This document shows positions 11,687 through 22,659 of a DNA stretch of 48,791 nucleotides, one piece after another. Numbering within the stretch: the first letter of the stretch is position 1; each line of letters begins with the position of its first letter. The stretch is from Schoenoplectus triqueter. Lineage: Eukaryota; Streptophyta; Magnoliopsida; Poales; Cyperaceae. The stretch is from contig CAXKVV010001604.1 of assembly GCA_964058805.1 (NCBI GenBank), forward strand, positions 1 to 48,791, given 5' to 3'. Under the pieces are notes generated by a model, which did not search any database, had not been told where the DNA came from, and was given only the letters and a program-made list of their open reading frames with translations. Made by a program: the position numbers and the translations under genes.

Positions 11687-12088
11687 TGAGGCTATGGTGC
11701 TTCGCGAAGCACAAAACCTCCCGTGCTTCGCGTCCGTATCTCGAATTTGAAAGTTCATACGCCCGATCCAAACCGTTGAACATGATCTTCATATTGAACT
11801 ATCTTTGGAGATCAAAATTTATATTTTTTTGAATTTTTTTGCTATTTTTTAGATGGGTACAAAATCGCTAGTTTTGGATGGTGCAGAAATCGTTAGATCA
11901 GCAAATTTTATACTCATTTAAAAAATAGCAAAAAAATTCAAAAAAATATAAAATTTGATCTCCAAAGATATTTCAATATGAAGATCATGTTCAACGGTTT
12001 GGATCGAGCGTATGAACTTTCAAATTCGAGATACGGACGCGAAGCACGGGAGGTTTTGTGCTTCGCGAAGCACCATAGCCTCACTCTA
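11682..12088. mobile_element. Foldback MITE group A, copy 1
   Basis: A 407-bp element that is almost entirely one inverted repeat. The left arm starts TAGAGTGAGGCTATGGTGC and the right arm ends with its complement, GCACCATAGCCTCACTCTA. The arms are about 180 bp and run inward through a T-rich stretch to ATGGGTA/TACTCAT, leaving a loop of about 45 nt near 11865-11910. Each tip carries the perfect 16-bp palindrome GTGCTTCGCGAAGCAC. Both ends lie in TA microsatellite, so a TA-type or longer target duplication cannot be told from the repeat. Two near-identical copies follow at 13116 and 13542. The element has no coding capacity. The placement in TA repeats recalls rice Micron elements, but I cannot test homology. 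Confidence 0.85.
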
Positions 12089-12110
12089 TATATATATATA
12101 TAGTTATATA

Positions 12111-12512
12111 GTTAGACTATTGTGAAAACGTTTGCATTTCAAGTTCAAGTACATACGGCTCAAATTTTATCGTAATACGCTCAAAATTCAAAATTATCAT
12201 CTCATTAAATTCTTCATATCAAAATATTGAGGGATACAAAAAATTGGGGTATTTCGAATTTTTTAAGTATTTGTTTTGGATTTTTGAAAATCAGCACTAA
12301 AATAATAATAAAATATTGAATTGTTGTTGCTGATTTTCAAAAATCCAAAATAAATACTTAGAAAACTCGAAATACCCCAAATTTTTGTATCTCCAATATT
12401 TTGATATGAATAATTTAATGAGAATAATAATTTTGCATTTCTGACGTGTTACGATAAAATTTGAACCGTATGCACTTGGGCTCGAAATTCAAACGTTTAA
12501 ACAATAGTTTAA

Positions 12513-12513
<1 letters not shown>
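12111..12513. mobile_element. Foldback MITE group B, copy 1
   Basis: A 403-bp long-armed inverted repeat. The tips are GTTAGACTATTGT on the left and ACAATAGTTTAAC on the right. The arms meet near 12300, where GATTTTTGAAAATCAGCA faces TGCTGATTTTCAAAAATC. The left end is joined to A1 by a short TA run (12089-12110). The right end runs into (CT)n(TA)n. A more diverged copy is at 13964. It is non-coding. Confidence 0.8.

Positions 12514-12572
<59 letters not shown>
12514..12572. repeat. (CT)n(TA)n microsatellite
   Basis: A CT run followed by a long TA run at the right end of foldback B1. Confidence 0.9.
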
Positions 12573-12580
<8 letters not shown>

Positions 12581-12640
12581 TTACATATAACATTAGACAC
12601 AAATATATCACTCCTCTATTTTTTTATTCATATGTAATAA

Positions 12641-12840
12641 GAATATTGATATAATTTGAAATAGTTTGGTTTTTTCATAACCTACGCACATAATATATCA
12701 TCATATTGTAATTTCTACGAAACAAAAAGTTTGTATAGAAGAATATTGATATAATTTGAAATAGTTTGGTTTTTTCATAACCTACGCACATAATATATCA
12801 TCATATTGTAATTTCTACAAAACAAAAAGTTTGTATAGAA
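12641..12840. repeat. 100-bp tandem duplication, one mismatch
   Basis: Positions 12641-12740 and 12741-12840 are the same 100-bp sequence starting GAATATTGATATAATTTG. I see only one difference, G at 12719 against A at 12819. Near-identity implies a recent event. The unit has no coding or RNA signature that I recognise. Confidence 0.95.
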
Positions 12841-13115
12841 TTATTGGCGTCATATTCATACAATTCATCAATGTAAAAATAATTAGACAAACTATTGAAA
12901 AATCAATTATACTCATATTATTCAGAAATGTCGTAACTATGCTTAGAGTAAAAAAGAACCCTAAAAATATCGCTACAAAAAAATTCTTTGGTAAATTGCT
13001 ACATAGTACATACAAATTGTGGTGGGGACCTGAGAGGCTGGTCCAACTCTCTCTATCCAGCGCAGGCTGCACTGTTTGTTAGACTTAGATCTACTCAAAT
13101 ATATATATATATATA

Positions 13116-13521
13116 TAGAGTGAGGCTATGGTGCTTCGCGAAGCACAAAACCTCCCGTGCTTCGCGTCCGTATCTCGAATTTGAAAGTTCATACATCCGA
13201 TCCAAACCGTTGAACATGATCTTCATATTGAACTATCTTTGGAGATCAAAATTTATATTTTTTTGAATTTTTTGCTATTTTTTAGATGGGTACAAAATCG
13301 CTAGTTTTGGATGGTGCAGAAATCGTTAGATCAGCAAATTTTATACTCATTTAAAAAATAGCAAAAAAATTCAAAAAAATATAAAATTTGATCTCCAAAG
13401 ATATTTCAATATGAAGATCATGTTCAACGGTTTGGATCGAGCGTATGAACTTTCAAATTCGAGATACGGACGCGAAGCACGGGAGGTTTTGTGCTTCGCG
13501 AAGCACCATAGCCTCACTCTA
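13116..13521. mobile_element. Foldback MITE group A, copy 2
   Basis: A 406-bp copy of the A element with the same tips (TAGAGTGAGGC ... GCCTCACTCTA), the same GTGCTTCGCGAAGCAC palindromes and the same loop. It differs from copy 1 at a few bases, for example in the phrase CATACATCCGATCC. It is preceded by a TA run and separated from copy 3 by about 20 bp of TA-rich repeat. Confidence 0.85.
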
Positions 13522-13541
13522 TATAAATATATATATATATA

Positions 13542-13953
13542 TAGAGTGAGGCTATGGTGCTTCGCGAAGCACAAAACCTCCCGTGCTTCGCGTCCGTATC
13601 TCGAATTTGAAAGTTCATACGTCCGATCCAAACCGTTGAACATGATCTTCATATTGAACTATCTTTGGAGATCAAATTTTATATTTTTTTGAATTTTTTT
13701 TGCTATTTTTTAGATGGGTACAAAATCGCTAGTTTTGGATGGTGCAGAAATCGTTAGATCAGCAAATTTTATACTCATTTAAAAAATAGCAAAAAAATTC
13801 AAAAAAATATAAAATTTGATCTCCAAAGATATTTCAATATGAAGATCATGTTCAACGGTTTGGATCGAGCGTACGAACTTTCAAATTCGAGATACGGACG
13901 CGAAGCACGGGAGGTTTTGTGCTTCGCGAAGCACCATAGCCTCACTCTCTCTA
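13542..13953. mobile_element. Foldback MITE group A, copy 3
   Basis: The third near-identical A element. Its right tip is extended to CTCACTCTCTCTA before a TA run. Open frames of about 93 codons on both strands across copies 2 and 3 are mirror images of the arms and not genes. The order A3-TA-B2 repeats the order A1-TA-B1. Confidence 0.85.
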
Positions 13954-13963
13954 TATATATATA

Positions 13964-14350
13964 GTTAGACTATTGTGAAAATATTTGCATTTTGAGTCCA
14001 AAAGCATGTTGCTCAAATTTTATCGTAACACGTCTGAAATTCAAAATTATCATTAAATTTTTCATATCAAAGTATTAGGGGATACAAAAAATTGAGGCAT
14101 TTAGAGTTTTCTAACTATTTGTTTTGGATTTTTGAAAATCAGCATCAACAATTTAATATTTTATTATTATTTTAGTGTTGATTTTCAAAAATTCAAAACA
14201 AATATTTAGAAAACTCGATATTTTTGTATCCCTCAATATTTTGATATGAAAAATTTAATGAGAATGATAATTTTAAATTTCGGACGTGTTACAATAAAAT
14301 TTGAGCTGTATGCATTTAGACTCGAAATGCAAACGTTTTCACAATAGTGT
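13964..14350. mobile_element. Foldback MITE group B, copy 2
   Basis: A diverged partner of B1 with left tip GTTAGACTATTGTG and right tip CACAATAGTGT. It has the same central GATTTTTGAAAATCAGCA arms. It is joined to A3 on the left by a TA run and followed on the right by (AT)n to about 14374. The two B copies differ from one another far more than the A copies do, so B is older or more diverse. Confidence 0.75.
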
Positions 14351-14374
14351 ATATATATATATATATATATATAT

Positions 14375-15237
14375 GTTAACTTAGACGTGCGCAAGGCCGT
14401 TGATTTTGACGGAGGTCAAATGGCGACCGTTAATCCATGCGAGATCAAAATCAATTGAACAAATATGTGCAGCTAAGGTGACAGCTGATAGCGACCGTAT
14501 AAGCTGTCATAGATTTCTGACCGTTAAGTACTTTCTCGTGAATAATCAAAATTCAAAATGTGTTTGTATACCATTTGAGCATGCATTAAGCAAAATATAA
14601 TTTAGCATGCACTTACTATTATTCAGAAGAGAAATGGTGAAGATCAAGATACTGTCATGGGCAACTATCAAACCGCATTTTAAATTGATCAAAATTATGT
14701 TAACAGTTATGTCCATGAATTTCTTGAAATTAAATACGTAAAAATTGTGGCGGATGTACGTATATCCAACGGTCAGTTGACGCTCTCTGAATTTTAAAAA
14801 ATTGTGCCAGCTGGCTTCTTTGAATTTTGAAAAATTATGTTTTTGGGTCAAATTTTTGCTAATTTGATATTCTAGATTTATTAGGTAAGAATATAGCTTG
14901 AATTGTTGATTTTTTTATTTTATTTAGTATTTAAATAATTAATGAATTAAATATAATAAACGCTTGTTATTCAATTACTAATTATTTTGATCAAAATTTT
15001 GCATCATAGAAAAACGACAAGAAAAAAAATTAAACTCCGGGATCAAAACAAATGAAATGATTATTGGAAGAAAACTGCCTCTTTCATTTCCTTTGCAGTC
15101 TGGAGATGAAAGCCTTGTTAGGAGTAAGACAATTAGGCTTGATTTGGGCCAATTCTTGAACCAGCAATGCAGCTGGTCCAAAATTAGTTTGGTATTTCTC
15201 AAACTAATATTAACAGTTGGGCCTGGATTCTTACAAC
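14375..15237. other. Gene-free spacer
   Basis: Slightly richer in G and C than its surroundings. A short stem GACAGCT/AGCTGTC near 14481-14508 is visible. Short open frames here show no family resemblance. Nothing else is recognised. Confidence 0.4.
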
Positions 15238-15570
15238 GCTATGTTTGGATCGTGCAAAGAATATCGTAAGAATAGAGAAATTGAAAATAACACATGAGGA
15301 TAGTGAAAAAATATTGATTTTTCAGTTAGCGTGAGGATAGTAAAAAAATGATGTTATTCCGAATTGTAGAAATATTGTTTGAATTATTTATTTGGAATAG
15401 TAATGGAGAGTTGAGAATAATAACAATTATTTCATCTCCCTCATGGAATAGCAGAATAACAGCTATTCTCACTGTTTCGGAACGATAAATTTGCATTTGG
15501 ATTCACAACTGTTATTTCTATTCTGAAAACAACGACTATTCTGCTATTCATTGACCCATCAAAGATACCC
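15238..15570. mobile_element. Degenerate hAT-like MITE (group F, copy 1)
   Basis: Starts CTATGTTTGGATCGTG. Its interior shows GAAATTGAAAATAA, a GTGAGGATAGTAAAA-like phrase and, inverted near 15470, GTTTCGGAACGATAAA. All are paralleled in the clearer element at 21774-22076. The borders are uncertain and I see no target duplication. It is non-coding. Confidence 0.5.
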
Positions 15571-16300
15571 GAATAACATTTCTGGGATTTCATATTATTT
15601 TCTTCAGCTTCTTTTCTCCAATCTTGCATTTGTTTCACAAGGTTTCAATAATTTTTGGAGTGCATGAATTAAATACCGATCCATCACGTACGTTACAAGG
15701 ACACAATCTGTGAGATGGATGGTAATCGTGTTGAAATGCAAGTTGTCTAACCGTCAAAATTGAAATTTGTATCCATCATTATCTGACAGAGATGGTATTA
15801 GACGAACATAATAGTTGGTGTCGGTGCAGTGGTACTTGATGTATGTATGAAAGAGAGAAAATGGAGAATTATATTTATGGATAATTAATGAAACGGTAGA
15901 TGTTAAGAATGTTCCTGATGTAACAAATTTCTTTCTTTTTTATTTAAATAAAACTCCATTAACTCTGTTTTTATATATCATTCATGGAATTACAATATGT
16001 GTCACTGTGTGAAAAGAGATGAGATTTATTATTATATGTACTAAATTTAATTTATAAAATTTCATATTCCAAATTGATTTTAAATTGATAGACTTATGAT
16101 GTCTTAAAAAATGATTCCTGAATGGAAAGTTCCCTGCGTACAACAGGACAGCATTTTCCTTTTTAATTTGCAACATTATAACATCGTAATCGTCTCTTAT
16201 TCTTTTTTTCACTTTGCTTGCTGCCAAATTAAATTAGTCCTTAAGAACATAATTCAATTTCCTATTTCTGGTTCAAATCGGAAAGCGATGAAGTAGTTTA
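15571..16300. other. Gene-free spacer
   Basis: AT-rich sequence with no recognisable gene, RNA or transposon ends. Open frames on either strand are short and look random. Confidence 0.4.
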
Positions 16301-16960
16301 TGTTGGAATTAATTATTATTAATTATAATATATATGGATTTATATGTATTAAATATATATTATATAATGGACTGTCAAATTATATCCGTTATGAAGTGAT
16401 CAAATTATGTATTATTAATCGGGTTTAATATGTGTCATGAGAAGTGGGTCATTTAATGTGTAGAATGTGTATTAATAACTTTATGATCTAGTGACGATCT
16501 AAATTATATAAAGTTTGATAATACAATTATGTTATTGGTCTCTGGATAACACAATTATAGACAGTTTTCTGTTTAAGCAGCGAATCTGTTAAAAGAGGAT
16601 TTGGATCTGATATAAACCCGCTAAGAAATAACTGTCATCTCAGTTATGTACGTCTATTATATACAGATAGACTGTTGGTTTTCGAGATAATTCCTCATTC
16701 TCCATTTTTTGGCACATTTTCGTTTTCCAATAAAATTCAATTATTCTCTCAAGACAAGTTCCAGAAGAGATAAAATTGTGTGCGTCGGTCCTCTCAATCG
16801 CTCCATCGGATTAGAAGAAGATCGCTAGAAAGCTTAAAGGAATATGGTGATCAACAGAGTTGTGTCTCTCTGGAAGATCGACAGTATGGATCAAGATAAT
16901 TTATTTTATAATTAGAATTTAATTAGAGGATCACGCCCTAAAATTTTCTAATAGTTTTCA
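16301..16960 (+). mobile_element. Possible solo LTR
   Basis: The stretch begins TGTTGGAATTAATT and ends TAATAGTTTTCA, so it has the TG..CA ends of an LTR. It is about 660 bp, a plausible LTR size, and has a locally mixed composition with a GC-richer 3' part. No polypurine tract, primer-binding site or internal protein remnant adjoins it. The flanking 5 bp (GTTTA and TTAAA) are not a clean duplication. It could equally be ordinary spacer. Confidence 0.3.
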
Positions 16961-19193
16961 TTAAATAAAAAGGGAGACCATTAGGCCATGCCTCCAAAAT
17001 TGTGTTTAATTAACGTCGGAGGTAAGATATGGATATCCAAAAATTCTATCCGAATCCTCGAGAAAGAATATCTTGAGAACGAATTCTATTTATTTTTTTA
17101 TTCGCATTCGGATTCGTGTGTGATTCTAACCTGAATTCATTATAAGTTCACTAAAAAATATTAAGTTTTTAATAACAAGATGCATATATATATGATAATA
17201 ATTATCTTTTGTATAATAAACTTAATAAATATGATTATAATAGTTAGGTTTGTCTTAAAAGTAATTAGATCACATTGATTTTAAGAAAAAATATTTCATA
17301 TTTATATTATTTTATAATTTATAATTTAAATTGTACATATTTTATTCACATTAAATATGTATTCTAATGTTTTAAATATTTGAAAATAAAATACAAAAAC
17401 ATAATCCGAATTCGATCCGATATCTGGCATATAAGTGAATATGAATTCACATTTAGATCTTTAAATTTTTATTGAATATGGATCCATATTTGAATCTTAC
17501 AAGATCTTATTCTAATCCAATCCGTTGGCACTCCTAGTAGGAGGTGCCAAACATTACACTAAAAGAAGGAAAATTATGAAAAAGTTGATGATAATAAAAT
17601 ACTAAACAGTATCATTGCAATTGAGTTTTAGACCTTGTTAGATCGAGACTAAGAAATATGTATTGCATTTATGTATCTTGCGTATGAGACATTAGTAAGC
17701 AATGAAAAAGTGTTATCCTAGCGTGAATGCAAGTAATATTGTTGACTTGCTGTGTGGATACAAGTACTACTATTGAGTACCGTGGATTAAAATCACAATT
17801 TTGAGCCACAATTTTCTTGATTTTTAAGACGTCTCTATTTCATTAATTAAATCTTCTTTATTACTCTTTTATCACTTTTGTCTTGGTTAGATTTTGTCTC
17901 TTAATCCACGCAATACAACATATAGCATGTCCATTAGGTCTTTCCTTACACCAAAAAATTCTACCCATGTGATTTTGATTGAGATCCTTGTTGGTCAATA
18001 TATGTTATATTTCTATCTAGTGAATAGTGATGATGAATATTCATTTCACTATTTTCATATGAAGAAATGTTTCATTTAAAGCCAAGAACATCTCCACAAT
18101 TTCTTCCTTTTGACAATTTTGCTCGTAAATCAATGTGTAGCGTTTATTTGGCGCTAGTCTAAACAAACAATTAAATGCATGACTTAGTAGTTCAAATGAT
18201 AGCTAATTAGTATGACCTTAAAGAGGTCATGGATATGATACTACTGATAATATTTAAATTTATAAAAGTTGATTACAGTTTAAATTTGAAAAGTTGTAAA
18301 TTTTACAATACTATAGAGGATGTGGATTCCATTATTTTAGGTTTGAACTCTTCACTGCACTATTTGTGTATAATTAATTAATTGCTTGTGTAAATTCAGT
18401 ACAGTGACGAAACTCGATTGATGTACTTCATTTCGCACTGTTAAAAATTTTAAATGAAAACAGACCTTCCATGTATAAATATAAATAGTCAAAAAAAAAT
18501 ACCCTACGTAGTCATCCCATTTTTTTTGTACACATTCATCCATCGTTGTTACCCTACCAATTTGTGGAATAGTACTATAGTATCAATTAATGGTTTGATA
18601 AGGAAAGATTGAAAATTCCGCAAGCATGAAATCTCAATCCATCCTTTTTCTACTTTGTGGTGTGGGTTTCTTTATAGTTGTAACAACATAACAACGGCTC
18701 AGACCAAAAAAATAATAATAATAAAAATAGAAAGAAAATGTACCTGATAATGTAGATTTACTATGTCACTATACAATTATTATTCTCAGCCGTCGATTCT
18801 GAATTCAATGCTTTTCAACTTTTCATTAACCGACCAACTCGTTTTATGAATGGAAATCATTCAAATTGATTATAGACTGACAGGAAAATATTAATATAGT
18901 ATGCTTATTACTACATCCATACTAGTTTCAATATTAAAAAATAATGCTATGATAAATAAGAGTATATCATTTTTGTAGGACCGATTTGATATAAATCAAA
19001 AACTTTGAGAGCTAAAATAATATCTTTTAAACTTTAAGAATGAAATAGTAGTAAGATAATACTTGAGCACTGAACTAATAATTTTAAAATTGTAAAGACC
19101 AATTTCATAAAAGAGTAATGCTTTCAAGATCATTTGTGCAATCTACTCTAAAATTATGCTAAACTTAAATTCTTTTGAGTTAGAGACTTACAG
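16961..19193. other. Gene-free spacer with diverged repeat phrases
   Basis: Between 17020 and 17540 there are recurrent phrases around GGATATCC, TCCGAATCC and GATCCGATATC. These are typical of old, degraded plant repeats, but I cannot delimit an element. The rest, to 19193, shows no recognisable gene. Confidence 0.4.
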
Positions 19194-19260
19194 GAGAGAT
19201 CACTTGATAGTATTTATTTTGACAAATTTGTGCATTGAATTTAAAAAAAAAAATAGAGTG
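19194..19260. mobile_element. Truncated end of hAT-like MITE (family E)
   Basis: GGAGAGATCACTTGATAGTA followed by TATTTTGACAAATTTG and GAATTTAAAAAAA matches the left end of the intronic MITE at 6320. No matching right end is found nearby, so only one terminus survives. Confidence 0.5.
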
Positions 19261-21051
19261 AAATTAAAAATAATAAAAGTAAAATCATCAATATATTTAA
19301 TAGACATGATATATCAATGCTATAGATTTCATATTCATAACAATGAATTGTAATTTAAAATTTGTATTCATAACATTAAATTGCATTTTACAAGCAGAAG
19401 TAATTCTCCATCCTTCCGTCAGGCACATTTTTATTAAAAAAAAAGTTGGAAATTTGGAAAAGAAAAGTAAATGCATTGAGAAGCGAAACCCTAATTTAAC
19501 AAAACCAAAGATTATTGATTACGAACCAACTTATTTTCTGATGAATTTTATCTGTGAACGCAACTACATAATAGTATATGTAGGGAATACATAAATTAAC
19601 AAAATTGATTTCACAGATACATCGAATCATATTTGGTTCACAGATACAACTGCCACCCTAATTTTTTTTCTACATATACAATTGTAATTATGTATATTTT
19701 CAAAACAAATTAGAAAATATCTTTATTTTGTTTTTTTAGAAGAAAAAAAAAATCAACTGTAAAATACGTTGGATTTTTCCAAAACAGGAGAAAACGAGAG
19801 CCCAAAAATGTGTCACTATTATACAAACACAACCCAGAAGGGAATTCAAAGTTGAAACTAACAATCCGAGATTTGAGGTGTGAATTCTTTCACTAATGAA
19901 ATCATGAAGCTCAATTTCTTAATCTCTTCTTATACACGTGGCGAACTTAGAACCTCCCCAAATAAATCCGCAACAAATTTGCTCTCCTCCTACTGACAAC
20001 CAATAGTTATTAAATTCGTGTGGCATGTCATGGTGCACTACACATGCACATCAATCTGGTTTTTTATTCGAAATATTCTCGTTGTTCTTATTTTAATTTT
20101 GGTTGGTCATGCAGAGAAAGGAAAAAAAAATGATAAGCAATTATAGGCTTACGTAGTTTGCCTTCTTAGTCTCGCCAACGAATAAAAAAATTAATTCTCT
20201 CGTGTTGCCTCTTACCTATTTTTCCTACTCTTCGAAATATAAAATATTGCCCCTGCTTTTGTATAATTGTTACATATTATTCGTTTTAAGATGCTCGCGA
20301 GCAAGGAATAATAATTTCAGAATAAATTGATTTAAAAGTTACTTTTTAATATTTTTATGTATCCTATATAATTACTATATAATCAATTTTAATTAGTATA
20401 TAAACAAACCTCAATTATATGAATGGGTCGACCTAATATGAAACATATTATATGATCGATTTATTTGTGAATCATGTTGGATAAAGTTCAGTTCGAATCG
20501 GATCAACTTGTCAAATTGGAACGGAATAAAATCACCTCTCCTACTGCTTGAAGGTATGTTAAGAAAATAAAAGTCATTTTATCTCGTGTGAGATGGCAAT
20601 AGAAGTTATTATTTTACTTTTCTGAAATCATATTGATTCAGAGGCAAACAAAACAGCGCATAAAATATTGGGAGATTTTTTTGTATGGATCGAAATAATT
20701 TCAGACTCTTTAATTTTAAGTATCTAGATAAAAAAAATGGTGTGAACAGAGAAGAGAGACTATAAATGAACAATATTGTTGTTGATTAATAAATAAACGA
20801 TATTTCTCTCCAATTCATAGCATAACTTACCTGAAAAGTAACTTCCATTCTAATATAATCTCAATATTTTATCGCACAATTAATATAAATCACTAAATGA
20901 CAAAACTATCACCTAAGCGCTCAAGTTCATTTTACAGTTCTAAGTTATCATCTTTTGTCTGGTTTCTTCTGGTCAAATGCAAACAGTAATAATGAAGAAG
21001 ACATTAGTACTATTCGGAGAGACTTGGACTTTTACAGTCGTTGTTGGCCTA
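19261..21051. other. Gene-free spacer
   Basis: AT-rich sequence in which I see neither a gene nor a delimitable mobile element. Open frames are short and without family features. Confidence 0.4.
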
Positions 21052-21683
21052 TACAATCAGAGTGGGATTGTTTCGGAGAGACTTTTACAACGGTATTTGA
21101 ATTATATTAAATATGAAACACAATCTATCAATTTAAAAAAATATTTTTTTAAAAAAATATTTTTTAAATTTTTAATAAATTTACTAATATTTTGTCCATA
21201 CGTTAGATAATATTTTTTTTAAAAATATAAAAATTCATATCATCATGTGAAAAGAAAGAAAAAAATGAAGATAATTTAGAAATTAATATAAATTTTAATA
21301 ATGAATATATAATTAATGTAAAATAAATGTAGAATTGAGAAAAATTGATATTCATAATTTAAAAAAGTTTAAATTCATAATTGATGGCAATCTAAAAAAA
21401 TAAATTAGAGTGATTGTACTCCTAAATTATGCAGCATTTCGCGTAACAATCAAAATTGAGAGAAAATTATAACTTCAACACAAATGGCCATAGAGATAAT
21501 AATATTATTTGATGAATAACTCAATTTGATAACTAATATTAATTTTAGAAATTTAATAAAAAATCTGAACAATTGAATGATTAGAATGTTTACATGTTTA
21601 ATAAGGGGTAAAGATAGAGATGGAGACTTTGAAATTTGTAGTTAAGATTGTGACGCTTATCAAACAATCCCACTCTGATTGTA
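21052..21683. mobile_element. Candidate TIR element with exact 22-bp inverted ends
   Basis: Positions 21052-21073 and 21662-21683 are exact reverse complements over 22 bp (core ATCAGAGTGGGATTGTTT). The 632-bp interior is AT-rich and non-coding, with a self-complementary A/T stretch near 21125-21240. The left end is also surrounded by a direct repeat of TTCGGAGAGACTT (from about 21013 and from about 21072). No clear target duplication is visible, so the true borders may lie slightly outside. Confidence 0.55.
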
Positions 21684-21773
21684 TCGGGTAATGCACATTA
21701 ATTTTTCTAAAAATAGGGAATAATGTTGAATATTATATTTCGCATAACCTTAAAACAGAATAATTTTGTTCTT

Positions 21774-22076
21774 AGAGTATGTTTGGATAATAGTATAAAA
21801 ATAAAGAAATTGAAAATAGTAAAAAAAATATTGAAAAATAATTATTTAGATAAGCGTGAGAAAAATGAAAAAGTTATGTTATTTCAAATATAAAAATATT
21901 ATTTAGATTATATGTTCGCAACATTAACCACTATTCCATCATTCAATATGGACAACAACATAGCAGTTATTTTTATTATTTCGGAACAAAAAATATTTAT
22001 TTAAATCATCAATTACTATTTAATTCCTAAAAAAAAGATGCTATTCTCTATTTTTCTCTACTTTTCAAACATACTC
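21774..22076. mobile_element. hAT-like MITE (group F, copy 2)
   Basis: A 303-bp element with terminal inverted repeats AGAGTATGTTTG on the left and CAAACATACTCT on the right. Its interior matches the copy at 15238-15570, including GAAATTGAAAATAGTA, AAGCGTGAGAAAAATGAAAA and ATTTCGGAACAAAAAA. I see no clear 8-bp duplication. It is non-coding. Confidence 0.65.
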
Positions 22077-22659
22077 TTGTATAAATGTACTGTATTGCTC
22101 TTTGCCCATAATTATTTGTCGAAAGTTCTTGTAGTCGAGAAGGAAAACTTTGAATACAATAAAAACTAAAATAATTGCAACACAGACAAGGAGAGAAACT
22201 GACCGGAGAACCAGGTCAAGAATGACGTGGCTTTTCATCCTCGTGGAATTTTCACTTAGCTTATCAGATAAGTAGGGGTAGGGAAAAAAGGGAATGTAGT
22301 GTAGAATATTGGAGGTATTTTTATATTTATATTTATTAATTTTTATATTTATATTTATTAAAAAATATTTATCTGTATCTTATTCTTATTCTTTAAGAAT
22401 TTCAGATAACGGTGGATAATGGATAAATAAAAATAATTCAATGAAAAAATTATATAATTTAAATAAATAAATAAATAATATTAAATAATTATATTAGTAA
22501 CGTGTAATAATAATTAATATTTTAGATATAATAAAAATTATATAATTATTTATTTCAATTATGATAAAAATATATACTAATTACTAAATATATATTTATA
22601 TAATTTAACTGTATATTTATTAGAAATATAAAATAATTATATTTATATATAGAGAGAAA

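Noticed and set aside
12415..12600. Minus-strand open frame with a long Ile-Tyr repeat
   Set aside because: It is a translation of the TA microsatellite at the end of foldback B1.
13371..13692. Open frames of 93 codons on both strands with almost the same protein sequence
   Set aside because: They are the mirror-image arms of foldback copies A2 and A3 read in opposite directions. The symmetry, not coding selection, explains them.
11682..14350. CRISPR-like regular repeats
   Set aside because: The repeats are long inverted arms with loops and TA spacers, not short direct repeats with unique spacers, and the window is plant nuclear DNA.
16301..16960. Complete LTR retrotransposon
   Set aside because: No second LTR, primer-binding site, polypurine tract or gag/pol remnant is seen. 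At most it is a solo LTR, and the flanking duplication is absent.
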